Source: Podospora pseudoanserina | Taxonomy: Eukaryota > Ascomycota > Sordariomycetes > Sordariales > Podosporaceae | DNA length: 64,000 bases | Direction: 5' to 3' | NCBI RefSeq assembly: GCF_035222485.1 | Contig: NW_026946670.1 | Location: 1 to 64,000 of the forward strand | Notes under the pieces: generated by a model | What the model was told of the DNA's origin: nothing | Database searches by the model: none | What the model saw: the letters and a program-made list of their open reading frames with translations, nothing else | Position numbers and translations under genes: made by a program | In this document: piece by piece, positions 11,575 through 49,800 of the stretch | Numbering within the stretch: position 1 is the first letter of the stretch | Layout of the letters: each line of letters starts with the position of its first letter

Positions 11575-12168
11575 CTTATATTTAATTTTTTATATTAATT
11601 ATATAATAAAAACATTTAATAAAATTAATGTTTTATTCTAATTATTAAATTATATAAAATTTAAATTAAAAAAAAAAGACTTAATATTTAAAATTATAAT
11701 CAATAATTATAATTTTAAAAAATTAAGTATTGTATGTTTACAAGTCACATAATTAATAGAGTGTATATGGTATATATACTATAAGGGCATAAGAGGACTC
11801 ACAAAATATCAAGGTATTTTTACATATTATTAAATTATTGTGATCTAAAGAACAACAAATGCTAATTAAATATTTAATGAGAAATTAATTTATAATAAAA
11901 ACAATAGATAGAGTAAACTATCTTTAAAAATTCTATGGAATAACTATAGAAAAGTGAGGCAGATTGAGATGTAGCAGTGTTATGCGTAAATTGAAGAGTA
12001 AAGGATTACCTGTGTCCTTGCAAAATAAATACAGACATCTCCATCAAACAAGTTAACTGTGTGATTAGTAAGTAAACTGGTAGTAGCTAATTGAAATCTA
12101 AAAAAAAAATAGAAAATCTAAGATAGAAGTGAAGTGTTTACATTATAAAAATACATTAACGCTGATCT

Positions 12169-12202
12169 GTAGGCTAGATCGGATCGAAATCGGAGAGCCT
12201 AC
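12169..12202 (+). other. 34-nt hairpin before tRNA-Cys
   Basis: GTAGGCT at the 5' side and AGCCTAC at the 3' side form a perfect 7-bp stem around a 20-nt interior that can pair further. The length equals a group II domain V, but the conserved AGC triad and GAAA-capped upper helix are not convincing. It may be a tRNA processing signal. Confidence 0.45.
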
Positions 12203-12208
12203 CATAAA

Positions 12209-12279
12209 AGATTATGAAGTAAATGGTTTACACTTTGATTGCAAATCTTAAGTAATAGGTTCGATTCCTACATAATTTT
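12209..12279 (+). tRNA. trnC: probable tRNA-Cys (anticodon GCA)
   Basis: Acceptor AGATTAT pairs with ATAATTT (7 bp, one G-U). D arm AAGT/ACTT encloses a GG-containing loop. The anticodon loop TTGCAAA gives GCA, and the T loop is TTCGATT with 4 of 5 stem pairs. The anticodon stem is poor (two T-T mismatches and an overlap with the D stem). Either a divergent functional gene or a decaying one. Confidence 0.55.
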
Positions 12280-12684
12280 CGTGAAAAATATATTTAATGT
12301 CTTGGCTATTACAGTTTAATAAAATATTAATTGATGTAGGAAAAATATTTTATTAAGGCGCGAGCTCGAAACAATAATTGTTCGTCTGTGTATAGTGGTT
12401 ATATATATTTATAGTATATTATATTACGACCTTGTGTCGTATTATGGTATGACGCGGTGGCATACGTACGAAGTTATTCGCCATGCTCCTCTTTGTGTTA
12501 TATTATAACTATATTAACTATATTACTATAAAAAAAAAATAGCTTATGCAAGAATAACAAAAAATAAAGTTTGTCTGAAAATGATGTCGATTGTCTTGTT
12601 GTATCTCAACAAAAAAATAAAGTAGCATTATTAGATGAAGCTAACAATTTAAAAAAAGACAAACTAATATCAGGAGGGGTATCA
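12280..12684 (+). other. cox1 upstream region
   Basis: Contains GC repeat units (GGCGCGAGCTCG near 12357) and a CGTATTATGGTATGACG palindrome near 12437. From 12568 to 12684 the frame of cox1 is open for 39 codons without ATG, so an N-terminal extension cannot be excluded. Confidence 0.45.
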
Positions 12685-38635
<25,951 letters not shown>

Positions 38636-39076
38636 GTTTAATAGAGGCTATTAAGGGACCCTTAATGAAATTAACTTTAACTAGTAAACCTAAAGCTTAT
38701 AGTTTTGTAAACACTACCTTATAAAGTAGTATTTTACAGTGCTATTATATGCCGTACGACGGCGCAAGCTCGTCGTACTATTTTATTAACAGAGGTTATA
38801 TTCTAAGGTTAATGATAATCATAGCTAGCATACTTCATTGTAAAGCACAAGCTCGGTTATTATATTTTAGTGGTCGATGATAACCATAGTTATGTGCGAG
38901 GTAGGGGCGCATAGCATAGTATGCTATGTATATAGCATTATGTAGTATAAGCTTGGCTTTTATTGTCGCATGATGATCATACAGGCATACAGACATAATT
39001 CGTCAGTACGTCATGCAAACATATGTACTGACGAAGTATGTCGAGGAGGAGGCCCTCCTCCTCCTCTAAATAAAAA
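38636..39076. other. spacer after cox1 with GC repeats
   Basis: No gene seen. A 29-codon open stretch follows the cox1 stop (GLIEAIKGPLMKLTLTSKP), possibly an ORF relic. From 38755 on it is dense in GC units (GGCGCAAGCTCG, GCATAGTATGC, TCGTCAGTACG palindromes, GAGGAGGAGGCCCTCCTCCT hairpin near 39041). Confidence 0.5.
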
Positions 39077-39147
39077 GGTGTGTTAGTTTAATGGCAAAAC
39101 ATAGCGCTACGGACGTTGTTTTATAAGTTCGAGTCTTATACACATCT
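39077..39147 (+). tRNA. trnR: tRNA-Arg (anticodon ACG)
   Basis: Acceptor GGTGTGT pairs with ACACATC (one G-U), D arm GTTT/AAAC, anticodon stem TAGCG/CGTTG with loop CTACGGA giving ACG, and T arm ATAAG-TTCGAGT-CTTAT perfect. A clean cloverleaf. Confidence 0.92.
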
Positions 39148-39374
39148 GTAATGTCTTATCCTACCATATAATATTCTGGATTTTTAAGTTTTAGTTTTAG
39201 ACGCAGAAATATATTTTAAGGCGCGAGCTCTAAATGTAATAGTAGCCCTATACTACTTCGAGCTTGCGCGCCCGGCTCAGTAAAAAAAATTTTTTATGTG
39301 CATAAACATGTATGTGGATAAATAAATTTAAATATGTTGCAGTCTGTGCGCGTAACTTTTTAAGTAATAAATTC

Positions 39375-39734
39375 ATAACCAGGAGATGCATCATAATGGT
39401 GGGTATCATTTAAGTGAGCGTGGTAGGGGCTTATTTATTATACCGCACGGTATAAGGTTACTTTAAATAATTTACAAACTTTTAATATTTTCGCTATGAA
39501 TATTACCTTAATACTTTTTTTAATAGGAATTTTAGGATTCGTATTAAATAGAAAAAATATTATATTAATGCTTATTTCAATTGAAATAATGCTATTAGCT
39601 ATAACATTCCTAATATTGGTAAGTTCACTTAATATGGATGATATAATCGGTCAAACTTATGCTATTTATATAATAGTTGTTGCAGGTGCAGAATCTGCCA
39701 TAGGTTTGGGTATTTTAGTTGCTTTCTATAGATT
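39375..39734 (+). repeat. nad4L leader plus exon 1, upstream duplicate (copy A)
   Basis: This 360-nt block repeats at 41288-41647 with few differences. Its last 239 nt (39496-39734) are a perfect nad4L first exon starting [15 protein letters not shown]. In the exon the two copies differ at four third-codon positions only, so the peptides are identical. The leader differences include a compensated hairpin at 39440-39453. No intact second exon follows its own intron, so copy A alone cannot make a normal Nad4L. Confidence 0.9.
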
Positions 39735-40788
39735 AATTAACTCTCCTGATAAAAATCCAAGATTAAATTATTCTTATTCACATTTTAATTTATTACCTAC
39801 AATTTCACGGCGAAGTCGTAATTTAATCCAATCAAGGAATTATTCTAGCCTTTCGCTTAGGACTAGCGCTGTATGCAGTGTTAGATCAGAGGGTGAAAGG
39901 AAAATAGTTTTAAATCCTTCATTTATAAGTGGGTTCTCTGATGCTGAAGGTTCTTTTGTTGTAACTATTTTAAAGAATCCTAGATATAAAATAGGATGAA
40001 ATGTACAAGTTAGATTTCAAATAAAGTTACATGAGAAAGATAGAGCTTTATTATTATTAATTCAAAATTATTTTTATAATGTTGGATATATATCCACCCT
40101 AAAGGGTGGATCTACGGTTGAATTTAGAGTTAGTGATATAACTAGTTTAAATAATATAATTATACCTCATTTTGAAAAGTATACATTAATAACTAATAAA
40201 TATAAAGATTTTATAATATTTAAACAAATTGTATCGTTAATGTCAGAAAACAAACATACTACTTTAGAAGGGTTAAAAGAAATTTTAGAATATAGAGCAT
40301 CTCTTAATTGAGGTTTATCTAAAAATTTAAAGGAATCTTTTCCTTCAATAGTACCAGTTAAAAGAGTCGAAATTGAGGATAATATATTAAGTAATTTACG
40401 GCTACGCCCTAACTGAGTAGCTGGTTTCTCAGCAGGAGAATCCAATTTTTTTATAACTATATCTGGTAATAAAGTATGATTACGTTTTTCTATAGCTCAA
40501 GACTCAAGAGATATATTGTTATTAAAAAGTTTAGTTGAATTTTTTAATTGTGGTTATATAGCTCAATATAAAAACCGTAAAGTATGTGAATTTATAGTTA
40601 CAAAAATTAATGATATAATTATATATATAATTCCTTTTTTTGAAAAATACAAAATTGAAGGTTCTAAATATAAGGATTATGTTAATTTTAAAGAAGCTGC
40701 TATTCTTATTAAGAATAAAGAACATTTAACTGAAAAAGGTTTAAATAAAATAATAGAATTAAAAAATTCTATGAATAAAAATGATTAA
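39735..40788 (+). CDS. LAGLIDADG endonuclease in intron of nad4L copy A
   Basis: Fused in frame to the copy A exon. Motif 1 FISGFSDAEGSFVVT, motif 2 WVAGFSAGESNFFIT (final Gly replaced by Ser); TAA ends at 40788. A complete group I core follows (40876-41115: TTGCGGGAAATTCTTA, ATGGTAAAAACG, CTGCAGCCAAGC, AAGATATAGTCAG). A possible 3' site is the G at about 41160, followed by sequence weakly like nad4L exon 2. Two GC units lie in the ORF (GGCTACGCCCT near 40399). Confidence 0.85.
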
Positions 40789-41408
40789 TATTTTCTTGAT
40801 TAAAAGGAAGTTTTCATTTTGATCACCAAAGGCGAAGTGAACCTTCGTCTAGTCTTATACAAGGCGAAACTCTCAAATTGCGGGAAATTCTTAAAAACAA
40901 ATCTACCAAGTTAATATAGTAATATAATTAATGGAACAAGTAATGATTCGTTGTATGGTAAAAACGATTTGTATATATAGTAGATCTGCAGCCAAGCACC
41001 AAGTATTCTTGCTACGCAGGAGTAACGGTGTGCAGTTAATCGGCTAAATGTGAGTTGGTTTTTTATTAATATGGGCTGCACAAACTAAAGCTCGGATATT
41101 AATAATTAGCTTAAGATATAGTCAGTCTCAATATGAGAATATTGAGGTATTAAATTTTTTTAGAAAGTATCAAAAAAGTACAGCGCAAGCTCATACTTGA
41201 TGGTATGCCTAAAATAAGGGTATATTAATAACGGTAAGGCGCAAGCTCTAATTTTTATTTCATCTTTAGGTGCGAACTCTAATATTTATAACCAGGAGGT
41301 GCATCATAACGGTAGGCATCATTTAAGTGAGCGTGGTAGGGGCTTATTTATTACGCCGTACGGTGTAAGGTTACTTTAAATAATTTACAAAATTTTAATA
41401 TTTTCGCT

Positions 41409-43817
41409 ATGAATATTACCTTAATACTTTTTTTAATAGGAATCTTAGGATTCGTATTGAACAGAAAAAATATTATATTAATGCTTATTTCAATCGAAAT
41501 AATGCTATTAGCTATAACATTCCTAATATTGGTAAGTTCACTTAATATGGATGATATAATCGGTCAAACTTATGCTATTTATATAATAGTTGTTGCAGGT
41601 GCAGAATCTGCCATAGGTTTGGGTATTTTAGTTGCTTTCTATAGATTAGCTTCAAACTATACTTTTAGTTGTAAGAATACAACTAATTCTTCGTACTGTA
41701 AAACTCTTAATAAAGTTTCAGACTTAAAGGCAAAAAATCGCCTTTTAAGCGTAAGACCTAAAACTTTCGTTAGAAACTATTCCCATTTAATCCAAAAAAG
41801 GGTTAGTTTACACCCTTGATTTATAACAGGTTTCACAGATGGGGAGGGTTGTTTTTGAATAGGTGTTAGACGAGACCCTAGAAATAAACTAGGCTGATGT
41901 GTACAAGCTTTTTTTCAAATAGCCCTACATAAAAAAGATGAAGCTCTATTAAAAGCAATCCAAAAGTACTTTGGAGGTATTGGGGCGGTAAAAATTAGAG
42001 GTGATAAATGTACTTTCATAGTAAGCTCTTTATCACAGATTACAAAAGTAATTATCCCACACTTCGATTCTTACCCTTTAATTACTAATAAATTAGCTGA
42101 TTATTTTTTATGAAAAGGTATAATTGAAATAATGAAGGCTAAAAAACATTTAACTCTAGAAGGATTAAATGAAATAGTACGAATGAAAGCTCAATTAAAT
42201 TTAGGACTTTCTGATGAATTAAAAACCGCTTTTGCAGAAACTTTTTCCACTTCAGCGATAATAAAAAGAATACTAAACAAGGAATCTATACCTCATGGGA
42301 TGTGAATGGCAGGGTTTACATCTGGAGAAGGTTCTTTCTTCGTCAATATCTTTAAATCCTCGCATCACAAAGTAGGGTACCAAATAAGATTAGAATTTGA
42401 AATTGCTCAACATATTCGCGATGAACTTTTAATGCTAAGTTTTACTGAATTTTTCGGCTGTGGTATCATTAGCAGATATTCAAGCGATATGGTAAAGTTT
42501 AGATGTACTAAATTTTCAGATATATCTACAATAATTGTCCCCTTTTTTAAAGAATACTTACCAGAAGGTAACAAAATTAAAGATTTTCAGGATTTCTGCA
42601 AAGTATGTGAATTAATGGAAAATAATGCTCATTTAACTGAAGAAGGGCTTAATCAAATTCGTGAAATAAAAGCTAGAATGAACAGCTTTCGTAAGTAGAA
42701 ATCTTTTATTTTTTTTTTACTTTGTGTGTGCTTGTGATAAATGTCTAAGACATAGTATCGAATAACTTAGTGGAGAGATGTATAATATAGGTGATTGAAG
42801 GTTGTATTACAACATATAAAGTGCTCACATTAAAAATCTTGATCTAAAGGGTTAATAAAATTATCCCTAGTCTTAAATAAAGGCGAAACCTTCAAATTGC
42901 GGGAAGTACCTGATAAAATACTGATTTCGACCAAACCTGCATGGTAACATAGCAGGTGGCACAGGTAATGACTCGTGGTATGGTAAAACCGAAACAGATA
43001 ATCAGTTAAGCTATAATAGTTGACTGTGTAGGGTTAATCTGCAGCCAACCACCGTAACATACGATTTACTAACCAAGCGTAGATAAATAGTGACGCTGTA
43101 ATCTGATAAAGAGCAGATAACACGTTGTTTTTAATTCTACCTTTACGGGTTTTTACTTTTTAGAGCAAAGAGCGAAGCGCGAAGCTACTCATGCCTATTT
43201 TAGTAAAAACTAAAAGCCTAGGACCTAAGGACCTAGTCCTAGATCGAAGAGGTAGAATAAATTCTTATGAAGGTGGGCAGTTCATCGACTAAATGTAGGT
43301 TGGTGAAAAATATTATTTTCTCTTCTCATTGTTTTCTTAATATATTATCTTTACACACGATTATTAAAGTCTATTTGTGCGAAGTTCATAATAATAAGAA
43401 AAACAGCTACCTTCGCGCTTCGCAGGGTTAGAGGGAGGGGTGCGTAGCCCAAAATTATATTTTTTGCTTAAGATATAGTCAAATGTTGCTTAATATTCTC
43501 TCCCTTTTCCGTACCTTCGCTTCGCCCTAGGTACATGGTTAGGGTTTTTAGTAAAGAAACTAAAAACCGAAAGGTGAAAATATAAAATAGTTTAATAATA
43601 ATATAATAATTTAACCGAAACCTATTATGAAGTGCAGGGCGCAAGCTCCCCTAATAAAATAAGGATTCAAGCTGCTGATATAATAGTAAGGTATACATTG
43701 TCAAATTTTGTTATGTAGCAAAATATTGGATAGTTTAAATTATACTAGTTATTAAATCTAATTTATAAGAGAAATAACCAACCTAGAAGAGGAAGTATAA
43801 GTATAGAGTATAAATAA
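41409..43817 (+). CDS. nad4L: NADH dehydrogenase subunit 4L, 2 exons
   Basis: Membrane subunit of complex I. Exon 1 41409-41647 and exon 2 43787-43817 give 270 nt, 89 residues: [25 protein letters not shown] then RGSISIEYK. The stop TAA (43815-43817) shares its last A with the nad5 ATG, the usual fungal arrangement. The intron (41648-43786) lies after nucleotide 239. The start follows the duplicated leader, whose hairpin 41353-41366 is conserved with copy A. Confidence 0.94.
41648..42698 (+). CDS. nad4L intron LAGLIDADG endonuclease, fused to exon 1
   Basis: Motif 1 [16 protein letters not shown], motif 2 [18 protein letters not shown] at 42698. It is related to the copy A ORF ([17 protein letters not shown] against [17 protein letters not shown]) but clearly diverged, so the two introns are not a recent duplicate although the exons are. 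The core follows, stretched by GC inserts, at 42893-43485 (TTGCGGGAAGTACCTG, CTGCAGCCAACC, AAGATATAGTCAAATG). Confidence 0.88.
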
Positions 43818-46800
43818 TGTATTTAAGTATAATAATCTTACCTTTATTAGGATGTATAGTATCTGGCTTTTTAGGTAGAAAAGTTGGGGTTAAAGGTGCA
43901 CAACTAATTACATGTTCAAATGTAGTAATTACTACAATATTATCAATATTAGCTTTTATTGAAGTAGGTTTTAATAATATTCCTGTTACTATAAATTTAT
44001 TTAGATGAATAGATAGTGAATGGTTTAATATCATTTGAGGTTTCCAATTTGATAGTTTAACAGTTTATTTTGTGGGTCTGCTGTTTATACAGCAGACAGA
44101 AGCTGTGTTGGTTTTAATCCAACTGTATAAGAATATATATTTAAAAAAATTATTTAATTGTATATTAGTTAGTTTAGCTTTGAAATCGCTTTGTATAAAT
44201 GATTTAGAGCTAGCGCCCAATAAAAAATCAAAACTTTCATCTTTATTCCTTAACCATTCTCTGGTATTTATTAAAGGGAGAGTATATAGTTTAAGGCGCA
44301 AGCCTCAAATAATGAATTATTTAACCCAGCAAACAGCTAAATTTTCTACCCTGAAAGAAGATGGTCGGGTGCGTAGCCCAAATTTTTTAGAATGATTCGT
44401 AGGATTTACCGATGCTGAAGGTAGTTTTAGTATAAACCCTATGCTTACTAAGGATGGATCGACTCTTTCTAAGGTTGGATTCATGTTTAAAATCGCTTTG
44501 CATATAGACGATGAGAAGGTTTTAAGATATATTAGTGCTAAATTAGGTGTAGGAGGGGTTCGTCTTTATAAAAATGAATGTATATTTAGTGTTACTGATA
44601 AAAAAGGTATACTATTATTAATATCGATATTTGATAAATATAATCTAAATACCTCAAAATACTTAGATTATTTAGATTTTAAACAAGCTTTTTTTGGCTA
44701 CCATTTTAATGGTTGAAATAATAATTTAGATAGTGAAACCAGTTTTACTAGTGAGTCAATAAAAAATAAAATTATAGAACTAAAAAATAAAATGAATACT
44801 AATCGTATTAATTTTGATAGACCTGAAAGTTCTAAAATTATAATTACTAAATATTGACTACTAGGGTTTATAGAAGGGGATGGGTCTTTCTTTATAAGAA
44901 GAGATAATTTAACACCTACTTTTTCTATCGAAAATACTGGGGTACAATTGCCTGTTTTACTTAAGATAAAAGAATTCTTAGAAAATTCTCTTGGTTTTGA
45001 CAAATATTCTTTATATAAAATAAAAAATTCATCTATTATATTACTAACTATGGTAAAAGCTAGATGCGTTAATGGTAAAAGTAGTGTATCTCTTATTATA
45101 AATAACATAAATGTTCTATATAATTATTTAATACCTTTCTTTTCCGACGCTGAATTTTTAACTAAAAAAGGAAAAGATTTTAACGATTTTAAAATTATCA
45201 GTAAAGCTGTGTATATGGGAGCCCATAGGAAAGAAGAGATAAGATCTTTAATTTTAAAATTATCAAATACTATGAATAATTTTAGATTATCAACCTATAA
45301 AGGAATAATTGAATATTTAAATAAAGAGGAATTAAATATATTAACAACTGTAACATCTACATTTGAATATCTTATAGATGGAAGAGTCAGGGATAATATT
45401 ACAAAAAAAATATTACCTAGACAGGTTAGTTGTATATACGAAATAATAAAAAATTATGGAGAAATTCTATTAGCTAATTCTTTAACTGAAGCTGCTTCAA
45501 TTGTAGGATTATATCCTGATACTTTAAGTAAATATTTAGATATTGAAATATTAAATCCTAAAGATGCCTTTATTGAAATTAAAAATTTAAAAATTAGAAG
45601 AGTACGTGTACTCTTTAGGGATACAGAGCTTCCATACTTCGTTAGTAAATAGGGACTCCCCCCCCGTCTTTTAATTACTTTCATTACGGTATATACCTAC
45701 GAAGTCTGGGACTATAATTAAATAAAAACTTTATATATATATATAATAACCCTTACAATAGCCACAATTAGCTAGCTTAACTATTTGAGCTGTGGGTTTT
45801 ACCGAGGTCAACATATCAATGGTATGTATGTGCACAAGCTCTTCTTGATGGTTTTCAGCTATTGTGGCGGCGCAAGCTCGCAAGGGGGTATATAATGTTT
45901 ATTAATAAATCACTTTTAATCAAGAATATTATAAATGCGCAAGCTACAAATTAGACGAAGTACTAAAAAAATTTTTTTGCTTCGTGCTTCGCTAGAAAGG
46001 ATCTTAATATACAGAGTATACCATTAATAGGAATTGAGCAAGATTATAATCAAACAATTCTATACTTATACAAAAGTGGTGAAAACGGTTAAGGAGGATA
46101 TACTTTAAGACCGTCGGCAGTTATAAATGTCGCTACAGACTGGTTCACCGGGGTTAGGCTGAAATGTCTGTCCAAATGTACAGTCGGATCCTAGAACGAA
46201 TGTGATATCGTAGAGAGTAAATATTTATCGAAAAAACACTACACATAGTGGATAGCCTTACCGCAAAGGTAATAAACTCTTAAGTAGGTAAACTACTCTT
46301 AATGTCTATTGCTCTTATGACAGAGTTGACATCAAGGTCAGGTTAACTAGGATTGTTCAATGTTAATTCCTGTATTGATAATAAGTTCTTTAGTTCACAT
46401 ATATTCAATTTCGTACATGAGTAGTGATCCTCGAGGTAGCGTGGAGGGAATACGCTTCTATGGGGGTAAACTGTCAAATTCCGGGGAACTCCTAAAGCTT
46501 AAGGTACCAAGCTGTATTTGAAAAATTATCAGTGGCTGAGGTAATTGCTCAGGTATGGTAACAAGCCTTAAGATATGTGAAAACAAAATGGACAATCGCG
46601 GATCTAAGTCAACAAAACTAAAAGTTAATGTTGTAAAAGAGCAACGAGTAAACGGCAGTTGATCAGCTAAGTCTAACTTAACTAATTTAAGATGTACTCT
46701 AACAGGTTTTGAAAAGAATCGTGGTATAAATCACGGCTTCAACCGTCAAATGAGTTGAAGTTCACGTGTTAAAATCCCATCTAAGCAATTCCGTCTCAGC

Positions 46801-49800
46801 TCCGTCGTTTTTATTCATGGTACTTCTAAATTGACTTCGGTGAATCCTGGAGTTTGGTCTGGTTTAATAGACGGAGAAGGTTCTTTTTCAATAATCTTAG
46901 TTAGAAATTCAACACGTAAATTAGGTTGACGTCTTGAACCAAAATTTCAACTTGGTTTACATAAAAAAGATTATGATGTATTATTACAGTTACAGCTTTT
47001 TTTAGGTGGTGCCGGTGGTATCTATTCAGCTCGGAATGGTGAGTTTGTTAACTACATAATTAGTTCTATTAAAGATTTAAATAAACTTGTTGTTCATTTA
47101 GAACATTATCCATTGTTAACTCAAAAATCCGTGGATTTCTTTTTCTTTAAACAAATAATAGATTTAATTAATAATAAAGCTCATTTTACTGTTGAAGGTT
47201 TAAATAAAATAGTAAATCTAAAAGCATCTATGAATTTAGGTTTATCCGATAAGTTAAAATTAGAGTTTCCTGGATATCAAGTCATGGAAAAACCTATTTT
47301 TAATTGTATCGAAGTAGCTGCAAATATAAGTCCTTCTTGGATTTCTGGTTTTGTTAGTGCTGAAGGGAACTTTGATGTTCGTACACCTAAAACAAATAGT
47401 AAAACGGGTTATAGAGTTCAGTTAAGATTTAGGATAACCCAGCATGTTAGGGATATCATATTAATGGAAAAATTAGTTCAATATTTAGGAGGAGGAAAAG
47501 TATATAAATATACTAGATCTGGTGTTCATTTAAGTATAGTTGATTTCTCCTTAATCACTAATAGAATAATTCCTATATTTAAAGAAAATCCTTTAGTTGG
47601 TGTAAAATCTAAGGATTTTGAAGACTGATGTAAAATACATGAATTAATGGTTAATCGTTCACACTTAACTATTAAAGGTATGAACTTTATACAAGAAATT
47701 AAATTGGGTATGAATAGAGGTAGAAGTATTGAGACAGAGAAAGAAGGTAAGATTAATTAATTTCAATATTACGTCACTTCGTCTATATGAAGAATTTGCT
47801 TTAAGACCCTCGATGTAACCGGCGCCATTCAAAAAGTAAACTAGTATAAAATGAGACAAATTGTATGATAAATTTAACAAAAGCATAATCAAAGGTTTTT
47901 TAGTTATTTAAGCTTATTTACATTTATGATGATAATACTTGTAACAGCTAATAATTATTTATTAATGTTTGTAGGATGAGAAGGTGTTGGAGTTTGTTCA
48001 TATCTATTAGTTAGTTTTTGATTTACTAGAATAGCAGCTAATCAAAGTTCTATATCTGCCTTCTTAGCTAATAGAGTAGGGGATTGTTTTTTAACAATTG
48101 GTATGTTTGCTATATTATGATCTTTAGGTAAACGAAATAATTGTAAAGTTTTCATGAGCTTGCGCCCCACGCACAAGATCAAAAATAAAAAAACTAGCTC
48201 ATTAACCAAATACACTTTGAGCAATGCTCAAATATGCTTTCATAAAACAACAAATATTTTAGGTAGTGCTGTACAAGCTAAAGCTTGTACTTCTCATTTT
48301 ATAGCTTGCGCACGTATATCTGATATTCAAATTAGGAAGTATTCTAATTCACCTTTTGCTCCTTATTTAGCAGGATTAATAGAAGGTGATGGACATATAG
48401 CTGTACATGATAAAAATACACAAAAAAAAGAGTACAGACCAAAGATTATTATTGCTTTTAATATTAACGATAAACCTTTAGCTGAAAAATTATCAACAGT
48501 ATTAGCTGTTGGTAAAGTAATTGATAGAGCTAGTACAGGACATGTATTATTACAAATTTTGGCTAAAGAAGAAGTATTAAAAATAATTAATTTAATTAAT
48601 GGTCATATGCGTACACCTAAAATAGAAGCACTACATAGAGCTATTCGTTGAATAAATGAAAAAGATAATAGCTCTATACCGTTATTAGGTATAGATTCTT
48701 CTCCTTTAGAGAGTAATAGTTGATTATCCGGATTTACAGACGCCGATGGGTGTTTTGGTATAACTGTATACGATCGTAAGAAAAATGGAGTATTTTTAAG
48801 AACAAGTGTTAAAACTTCTTTCCGAATAGAAGTAAAACAAAATTATTCCAGAGAGGTTACTTTAGAGCAAGGTGGGCGTAGCACTAGTTTTTTTTTTATT
48901 ATGAGTGAAATTGCCGCATTTTTTACCGTAAATTTATATACTAGAATTAGAAAGACAGAGGATAAAGTATTTTACGCTTTTGCTGCAGTGACTCATAATT
49001 CAAGAAGTCATGAAATACTTCGTAATTATTTTGATAATTATCCTTTGTATTCATCTAAACATCTAGCTTATAAAGATTGATGTCTTGTTCAAGTTCTTCA
49101 TAAAGGATCTTTAAGTAAGGAGAACTTAGAGATAATAAAAGCTATTAAAAATGGGTTTAATACTAAGAGAAAAGTATTTGATTTTTCACATTTGAATTCT
49201 TTACAATTTAAATAAATTGCCGTGAGAGGTAGTAATATCTCTCTTATTATATAACTATGTGCGGGAAAACCCTAAAGTCTTTTTATAGATTATTGTGGAA
49301 ACTTTTTATATATAACTGCGTACACAAAACTTAAAAATTAAAAAGAATAGAATCCTACGAGCTTGCGCCATCGTATGGTGACTTTTGCTGCTATGTACGG
49401 CGCTATATATAGCGCTATATATTGCGAGGCGCAAGCTCCTCCTCCTCGTAGGGCTTACTTATATGCTTGCAGACTTCGTACGCATACTTATTTGCGGCGT
49501 AGCCGTCAGAAGTATAGCTGTCAGAAGCATGAAGTATAGCAGGAACAGTAGGATGAAAATGGACAATCCGCAGGAAACTAAGAATAATTCTAATTTATTT
49601 AAGGATCCTCAGAGACTACACGTTATACGCCCTTTATCCATAATGTTGTGCATACTTCGTCTGCCTAAAACATATGTTGAACAAGGGTGAAAATATAGTC
49701 CAGTTATAGCTGAAAAGTTATAAGTTATTCGAATTTAGATTATAGTACAGTATTTTCATTAGCCCCTTATATTAACAGTAAAGTAGTTCTTATTATAGGT

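Larger units (their letters stand above)
11238..12208. other. spacer between orf relic and tRNA-Cys
   Basis: Very AT-rich, with no ORF of note. It contains copy 2 of the dispersed motif (11431-11574), imperfect inverted repeats of TTATAATTAT type near 11660-11730, and a 34-nt hairpin at 12169-12202 just before the tRNA-like sequence. Confidence 0.5.

Noticed and set aside
12169-12202. Hairpin as a third group II domain V
   Set aside because: Length fits, but the conserved AGC triad, bulge and GAAA-type capped helix are absent and no group II start or RT remnant was found near it.
49360-49520. CRISPR-like or regulatory array
   Set aside because: Units are short palindromes of varied spacing without unique spacers, and recur genome-wide as GC clusters.
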